The notes beneath the pieces are model-generated. The model was not told where the DNA came from, made no database searches, and saw only the letters and a program-made list of their open reading frames with translations. A stretch of DNA of 64,000 nt from an uncultured Enhydrobacter sp. (GTDB lineage Bacteria > Pseudomonadota > Gammaproteobacteria > Pseudomonadales > Moraxellaceae), in contig CAMIOS010000012.1 in the NCBI GenBank assembly GCA_946222995.1, forward strand, positions 1 to 64,000, written 5' to 3'. Of this stretch, positions 60,015-64,000 are shown piece after piece; positions within the stretch are counted from its first letter, which is position 1, and each line of letters opens with the position of its first letter. Both the position numbers and the translations under genes were made by a program.

Positions 60015-61943
60015 ATGAAATATTTTACCCAAAAATCGTTTATATTGGCTTTTACACTGGCTGTAAGTTCGACAGTCATCATGCCGGCTATTTCAGAAAC
60101 TATCCGCACCACGTTACAACCAGCGACTAAAAAAACTATCGAAAATTCGCCTGTTAAATTTACTATTCCCGCCACGGCTATCACCACCACCACGCTTGCC
60201 CATAACAGTATCGCCCAATATGCCACTGCCAACCATTTCCCCTACGCCAATCCTAATGCCCCCAAAGGCGGGACTTTAAGCCTCGCTGCGATGGGCACGT
60301 TTGACAGTATCAATAAATGGATCGATATTGGCACGCCGGTCACAGGCACGGATTATCTGTATGAATCCTTAATGACAGGCTCGCTGTCAGAAGTGTCGGT
60401 AGCGTATCCGTTATTGGCGGACAAAGTCACCTATGACCCTGCCGACCCCAGTTGGATCATTTATCATATTAATCCCAAAGCCTATTTTTGGGATGGCTCG
60501 CCCGTCACCGCCGATGATGTCAAGGCAAGTATGGAGGCGATTTTGACCAAAGGCGTGATGAGTATGCGTAGCTACCTTGCCGATGTCAAAGACGTGCAAG
60601 TCTTGGACAATTATACGGTCAAGTTTAGCTTTAAGACCGCCGAGAATACCGAAATTAGCGGGTTGGTTGGGCAAATGCCGATTTGGAAAAAAACCTCAAT
60701 TGCGCAAAATTTTGATAAAGTCGGTTTAACCCCGCTTATCGGTAGTGGGGCGTATCAAGTGGGCAGCATTGATAATGGGCGGGCAATTACCTACGTGCGT
60801 GACCCGAACTATTGGGGGGCAAAACCTGAGGCGGGCGTGATGGCAAATGTCGGACGCAACAATTTTGACACCATTAAATTTGTGTATTACCAAAATCCTG
60901 AAATTGCCTTTGAAGGCTTTAAATCGGGGGAGTATTTTTTCCGCACTGAAAACAAAGCCCGCACTTGGGCAACCGGTTATGATTTTCCTGCGGTCAAAGC
61001 GGGGATGGTGGTCAAAGAGCCGATACAAAATACCAACCCCGTGCCAATGCAAGCGATCGTCATGAACCTGCGCCGTCCTATTTTTCAAGACATTCGGGTA
61101 CGCCAAGCCATCACGCTCGCTTATGACTTTGAATGGCTCAATAAAACCATGTTTTATGGGCAATACGAACGGCTGCAAAGCTTTTTTCACGGTTCAGAGC
61201 TTGCGGCGACAGGCACGCCAAGTCCAGCGGAAATGGCGGTGTTAAATCCGCTTTTGCCTAGCCTTGAGTCTGTGCAACGTCAAGCGGTGCTTGCTGATTG
61301 GCACGCCCCAAGCTCCAATGGCGATGGGTTTAATCGGGATAATTTGCTAAAAGCGCGTGACTTATTGTTACAGGCAGGATTTTTTTATAAAGATATGACG
61401 CTGTATCAGCCCAATGGGCAGCTTGCTAAACTCGAATTTTTAACCAACGATGAAAAAATGGCGCGGGTGATTTTACCATTTTTGCGAAATCTTCAGCGGT
61501 TGGGCTTTACCACGGCATTTCGCCAAGCCGATATGCCGCAATATCTCGAACGCACCCGTAAATTTGACTATGACATGATACTTGATGGTTTTGCCCAAAG
61601 CCTGTCACCAGGGGCGGAGCAAAGCTATATGTGGGGGTCACAGTCTGCTGATGAGCAAGGCAACCAAAACTCGGCAGGCATTAAAAATAAGGCGATTGAT
61701 AATGTCATTGATCAACTGACCAAAGCCAAAAATCGAGAAGAAATCGTGCTATATACCCATGTGTTAGACAGGCTACTGCGGGCAGGCTATTATGTTGTGC
61801 CAACCTATGGCAAGCGCAGTGATAATGTGGCGTATTGGCATATCTATGAGCATGGACAACTGCCGAGCAATGCGATGGGCATTGATTATTGGTGGGTCGA
61901 TAAAGCTAAACAAGCACAAGTTGCACAATATTTAGGAAGATAA
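60015..61943 (+). CDS. yejA: Peptide/microcin ABC transporter substrate-binding protein
   Basis: Family 5 solute-binding protein of the YejABEF type, importing oligopeptides (and, in E. coli, the peptide antibiotic microcin C). The 642-residue protein has a signal peptide (cleavage about 28), then a region with Thr/Ala-rich spacer (about 35-60), the family start HFPYANPNAPKGGTLSLAAMG (about 75-94, cited to locate it) and the late ALPTYGKRSDN-like C-terminal segment. The first gene of yejA-gloB-yejB-yejE. Substrate specificity is unknown here. Confidence 0.88.
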   Translation: MKYFTQKSFILAFTLAVSSTVIMPAISETIRTTLQPATKKTIENSPVKFTIPATAITTTTLAHNSIAQYATANHFPYANPNAPKGGTLSLAAMGTFDSINKWIDIGTPVTGTDYLYESLMTGSLSEVSVAYPLLADKVTYDPADPSWIIYHINPKAYFWDGSPVTADDVKASMEAILTKGVMSMRSYLADVKDVQVLDNYTVKFSFKTAENTEISGLVGQMPIWKKTSIAQNFDKVGLTPLIGSGAYQVGSIDNGRAITYVRDPNYWGAKPEAGVMANVGRNNFDTIKFVYYQNPEIAFEGFKSGEYFFRTENKARTWATGYDFPAVKAGMVVKEPIQNTNPVPMQAIVMNLRRPIFQDIRVRQAITLAYDFEWLNKTMFYGQYERLQSFFHGSELAATGTPSPAEMAVLNPLLPSLESVQRQAVLADWHAPSSNGDGFNRDNLLKARDLLLQAGFFYKDMTLYQPNGQLAKLEFLTNDEKMARVILPFLRNLQRLGFTTAFRQADMPQYLERTRKFDYDMILDGFAQSLSPGAEQSYMWGSQSADEQGNQNSAGIKNKAIDNVIDQLTKAKNREEIVLYTHVLDRLLRAGYYVVPTYGKRSDNVAYWHIYEHGQLPSNAMGIDYWWVDKAKQAQVAQYLGR

Positions 61944-61954
61944 AAGGAACCAAC

Positions 61955-62767
61955 ATGTTAAAAATTCACCCCATTGCTGCCTTTAGCGATAACTATATTT
62001 GGGCGATTGTTAATGATGAAACCCAAGAAGTCATTATCATTGACGCAGGCGAGGCAAAACCTGTCTTAGACTTTGTCCAACAAAATAGCCTAAGCATTAC
62101 TCAAATTTGGGTCACTCATCAGCATAACGACCATATCGGCGGTATTAGCGAGCTTGCTCAAAACTTTCCCAACGTCGAAATTTTTGCCCATACTGTTATT
62201 CACCCGCTGATTCAGGCAAAAAATTTAACCGCAGTGGGTGAAGGCAGTGAATTAACCGCTTGGAGCGATATCTTACGTTTACCTGTGCAAGTCTGGCAAG
62301 TGGCGGGGCATACCGAAAACCACTTAGCCTATCTTTTAACCTTTGAGGACAAATTGCATATTTTTTGTGGCGATACGCTGTTTCGAGCGGGCTGTGGTCG
62401 GGTATTTACCGGCACGATTGGGCAGCTGTTTGAAAGTTTTGACCGTTTTGCGGGGTTACATGATGCTGACACGCTATTTTATCCTGCCCATGAATATACG
62501 TTGTCAAATCTTAAATTTGCCCAGTTTATCGAGCCGAATAACCCAAATATTCAACAGGCGATAGCCCATGATCGCCAGTTACGTGCGCAAGGCAAACCGA
62601 CCTTACCGACAAGTTTAGCCGATGAAAAAGCCATCAATCCATTTTTGCGGGCGGTGATTGAGCCAAGTGATGAGATGATAAAAACGGTACAAACACAAAC
62701 AGGCATACATGATGACAGTTCGTTTGAGATTTTTAAAGCCTTGCGTCAAATGAAAAATAATTTTTAG
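61955..62767 (+). CDS. gloB: Hydroxyacylglutathione hydrolase (glyoxalase II)
   Basis: Metallo-beta-lactamase-fold thiolesterase that splits S-lactoylglutathione to lactate and glutathione, ending methylglyoxal detoxification. The 270-residue protein has THQHNDH (His55, His57, Asp59, His60), the later ligands in AGHTENH and the FCGDTLF block, and a C-terminal glutathione-binding helix. AAAGGAA precedes the ATG. It is inserted between yejA (11 bases) and yejB (8 bases), so it is co-transcribed with the peptide transporter. Confidence 0.94.
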   Translation: MLKIHPIAAFSDNYIWAIVNDETQEVIIIDAGEAKPVLDFVQQNSLSITQIWVTHQHNDHIGGISELAQNFPNVEIFAHTVIHPLIQAKNLTAVGEGSELTAWSDILRLPVQVWQVAGHTENHLAYLLTFEDKLHIFCGDTLFRAGCGRVFTGTIGQLFESFDRFAGLHDADTLFYPAHEYTLSNLKFAQFIEPNNPNIQQAIAHDRQLRAQGKPTLPTSLADEKAINPFLRAVIEPSDEMIKTVQTQTGIHDDSSFEIFKALRQMKNNF

Positions 62768-62775
62768 GATTAGCC

Positions 62776-63840
62776 ATGGGTAAATATATCCTCAAACGGC
62801 TCTTGCTCATCATTCCAACCTTGTTTTTGATATTGCTCACTAACTTCGCCATTATCCAATCTGCCCCTGGCGGACCTGTTGAGCAAAAAATCGCCCAAAT
62901 CGAGCAAGAACGCAAACACGGCGGGGCAGGGGTGGAAGGCATGGCAGTCAATACCAATAGCACGCCTTACCAAGGCAGTCGGGGCTTATCCCCTGCAATG
63001 GTCGAAGCCATCAAACAACAATATGGCTTTGATAAATCCGCCCCCGAACGCTTTTGGCGGATGGTAAAAAGCTATGCCCATTTCGATTTTGGCAAGTCGT
63101 TTTTTAAGGGAAAGCCAGTCGGACAGTTGATTCTGGATAAAATGCCCGTGTCGATATCGCTTGGCTTATGGAGTACCTTGCTTATTTATCTCATTGCCAT
63201 TCCGTTAGGCATTGCTAAGGCTCGTCGTCACAACTCGCTCATGGATAAATCCACGGCTGTTTTGTTGGCGGTCAGTTACGCTGTGCCGGTGTTTGTGTTA
63301 GCGGTGGTGTTACTGGTACTGTTTGCGGGCGGGGAGTTTTGGCAGATTTTCCCGTTGCAAGGTTTGGTGAGTGAGCATTTTGATAAGTTGTCGTTTTTTG
63401 GCAAAATCAAAGATTATTTTTGGCATTTAGCATTGCCTTTAACCGCAAGCACGATTGGCGGGTTTGCGGGACTTACGTATTTGACCAAGTTTAGTTTTAT
63501 GGAAGAGTTAAATAAGCAATACGTTTTAACCGCCCGTAGTAAGGGCTTGAGCGAAAAACGGGTGTTATACAGTCATGTGTTTCGTAACGCCATGATGATT
63601 ATTATTGCAGGTTTGCCATCGGCAATTATTGGCATATTTTTTACTGGCAATTTTTTGATTGAAGTGATTTTTAACTTGGACGGCTTGGGGCGATTGGGAT
63701 TTGAAGCAATACAACAGCGGGATTATCCGGTGATTTTTGGCACGTTGTTTATTTTTACCTTGATGGGGTTGATTTTGCAGTTGGTCAGCGATGTGATGTA
63801 CCATTGGATTGACCCAAGAATTGATTTTGAGGGACGTTAA
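62776..63840 (+). CDS. yejB: Peptide ABC transporter permease
   Basis: Inner-membrane permease of the YejABEF system. The 354-residue protein has a first membrane segment (about 9-30), a periplasmic loop with a typical QQYGFDKSAPERFW, and five more segments with the ABC permease EAA-like motif (NKQYVLTARSKGLSEKRVLYSHVFRNA, its EAA region near 235-262). Its stop overlaps yejE by one base (TAATG). AGGA lies before the ATG. Confidence 0.93.
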   Translation: MGKYILKRLLLIIPTLFLILLTNFAIIQSAPGGPVEQKIAQIEQERKHGGAGVEGMAVNTNSTPYQGSRGLSPAMVEAIKQQYGFDKSAPERFWRMVKSYAHFDFGKSFFKGKPVGQLILDKMPVSISLGLWSTLLIYLIAIPLGIAKARRHNSLMDKSTAVLLAVSYAVPVFVLAVVLLVLFAGGEFWQIFPLQGLVSEHFDKLSFFGKIKDYFWHLALPLTASTIGGFAGLTYLTKFSFMEELNKQYVLTARSKGLSEKRVLYSHVFRNAMMIIIAGLPSAIIGIFFTGNFLIEVIFNLDGLGRLGFEAIQQRDYPVIFGTLFIFTLMGLILQLVSDVMYHWIDPRIDFEGR

Positions 63841-64000
63841 TGCTGTTAAAACATCCTGTTTGGCAAGCCCGTATTCGGCGTTTTAAAAAAAACCGCTTGG
63901 GGTATGTTTCGCTCATTGCGTTCATCCTAATTTTCCTTGCCTGTCTGGGAGCGAATATCGTTGCCAATGACAAACCGATTTTGGTTAAATACCAAGACAG
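63840..64000 (+). CDS. yejE: Peptide ABC transporter permease, cut by window end
   Basis: Partial; 53 full codons are visible. The start WQARIRRFKKNRLGYVSLIAF is that of YejE, with the first membrane segment (about 23-40) and the NDKPILVKYQD stretch matching the E. coli ANDKPLLVRY. The ATG overlaps the yejB stop by one base. The rest lies outside the window, as would yejF. Confidence 0.9.
   Translation, partial: MLLKHPVWQARIRRFKKNRLGYVSLIAFILIFLACLGANIVANDKPILVKYQD

Overview
The window looks like ordinary chromosome of a gammaproteobacterium of the family Moraxellaceae, closest in feel to Moraxella osloensis (Faucicola) or a near relative. The base composition is moderately AT-rich, the housekeeping proteins (RpoD, NrdB, MetK, PurA, Isc proteins) are gammaproteobacterial, and hisZ-purA and iscRSUA-hscBA-fdx occur as intact neighbourhoods. 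I see no rRNA, tRNA, insertion sequence, prophage or CRISPR array. The species assignment is inference from protein character only.

Layout. 1-5800: a MipA/OmpV outer-membrane protein, a znuACB zinc-uptake operon behind a perfect Zur-type palindrome, and a Pit phosphate transporter. 5800-14050: rpoD, nrdB with its ferredoxin partner yfaE behind tandem NrdR-type boxes, two small unknown genes, metK with a long structured leader, and transketolase. 14080-19820: a six-gene leftward unit, otsB-otsA followed by an acyl-CoA-dehydrogenase-like protein, a PIG-L deacetylase, a NodS-like methyltransferase and a family-2 glycosyltransferase with overlapping ends. 20000-29800: CaxA exchanger, a sodium:solute symporter with a DUF3311 partner, an MscS channel, a PrxQ peroxiredoxin, a small secreted cysteine protein, queC, an ABC1 kinase, purD and rnhB. 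29700-41500: rtcB with a short unknown partner, corA, DUF2237, hisZ-purA, mnmG, an unknown 91-residue protein and DUF3025. 39700-46400: aceF-aceE, a glutathione transferase and a YcxB-like membrane protein. 46500-49750: serS, a hexose-6-phosphate mutarotase and a membrane-anchored UbiJ-like protein. 49860-55810: the iron-sulphur cluster operon behind two IscR-type sites. 55800-64000: a membrane class III nucleotide cyclase, a HIT protein, a large MscS-type channel, a 46-residue lipoprotein, and yejA-gloB-yejB-yejE (the last cut by the window end).

How it fits together. Several operons carry visible regulatory sites matching the job of their genes: Zur for zinc uptake, NrdR for ribonucleotide reductase, IscR for cluster assembly. 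Iron-sulphur and diiron chemistry recurs (Isc machinery, YfaE, NrdB).

Best candidates for something undescribed: (1) the four-gene set 14082-17359, whose deacetylase, NodS-like methyltransferase and GT2 resemble Nod-factor chemistry and which is joined to trehalose synthesis genes; and (2) the metK leader, where a long-range stem and a ribosome-binding-site hairpin compete for the same six bases.
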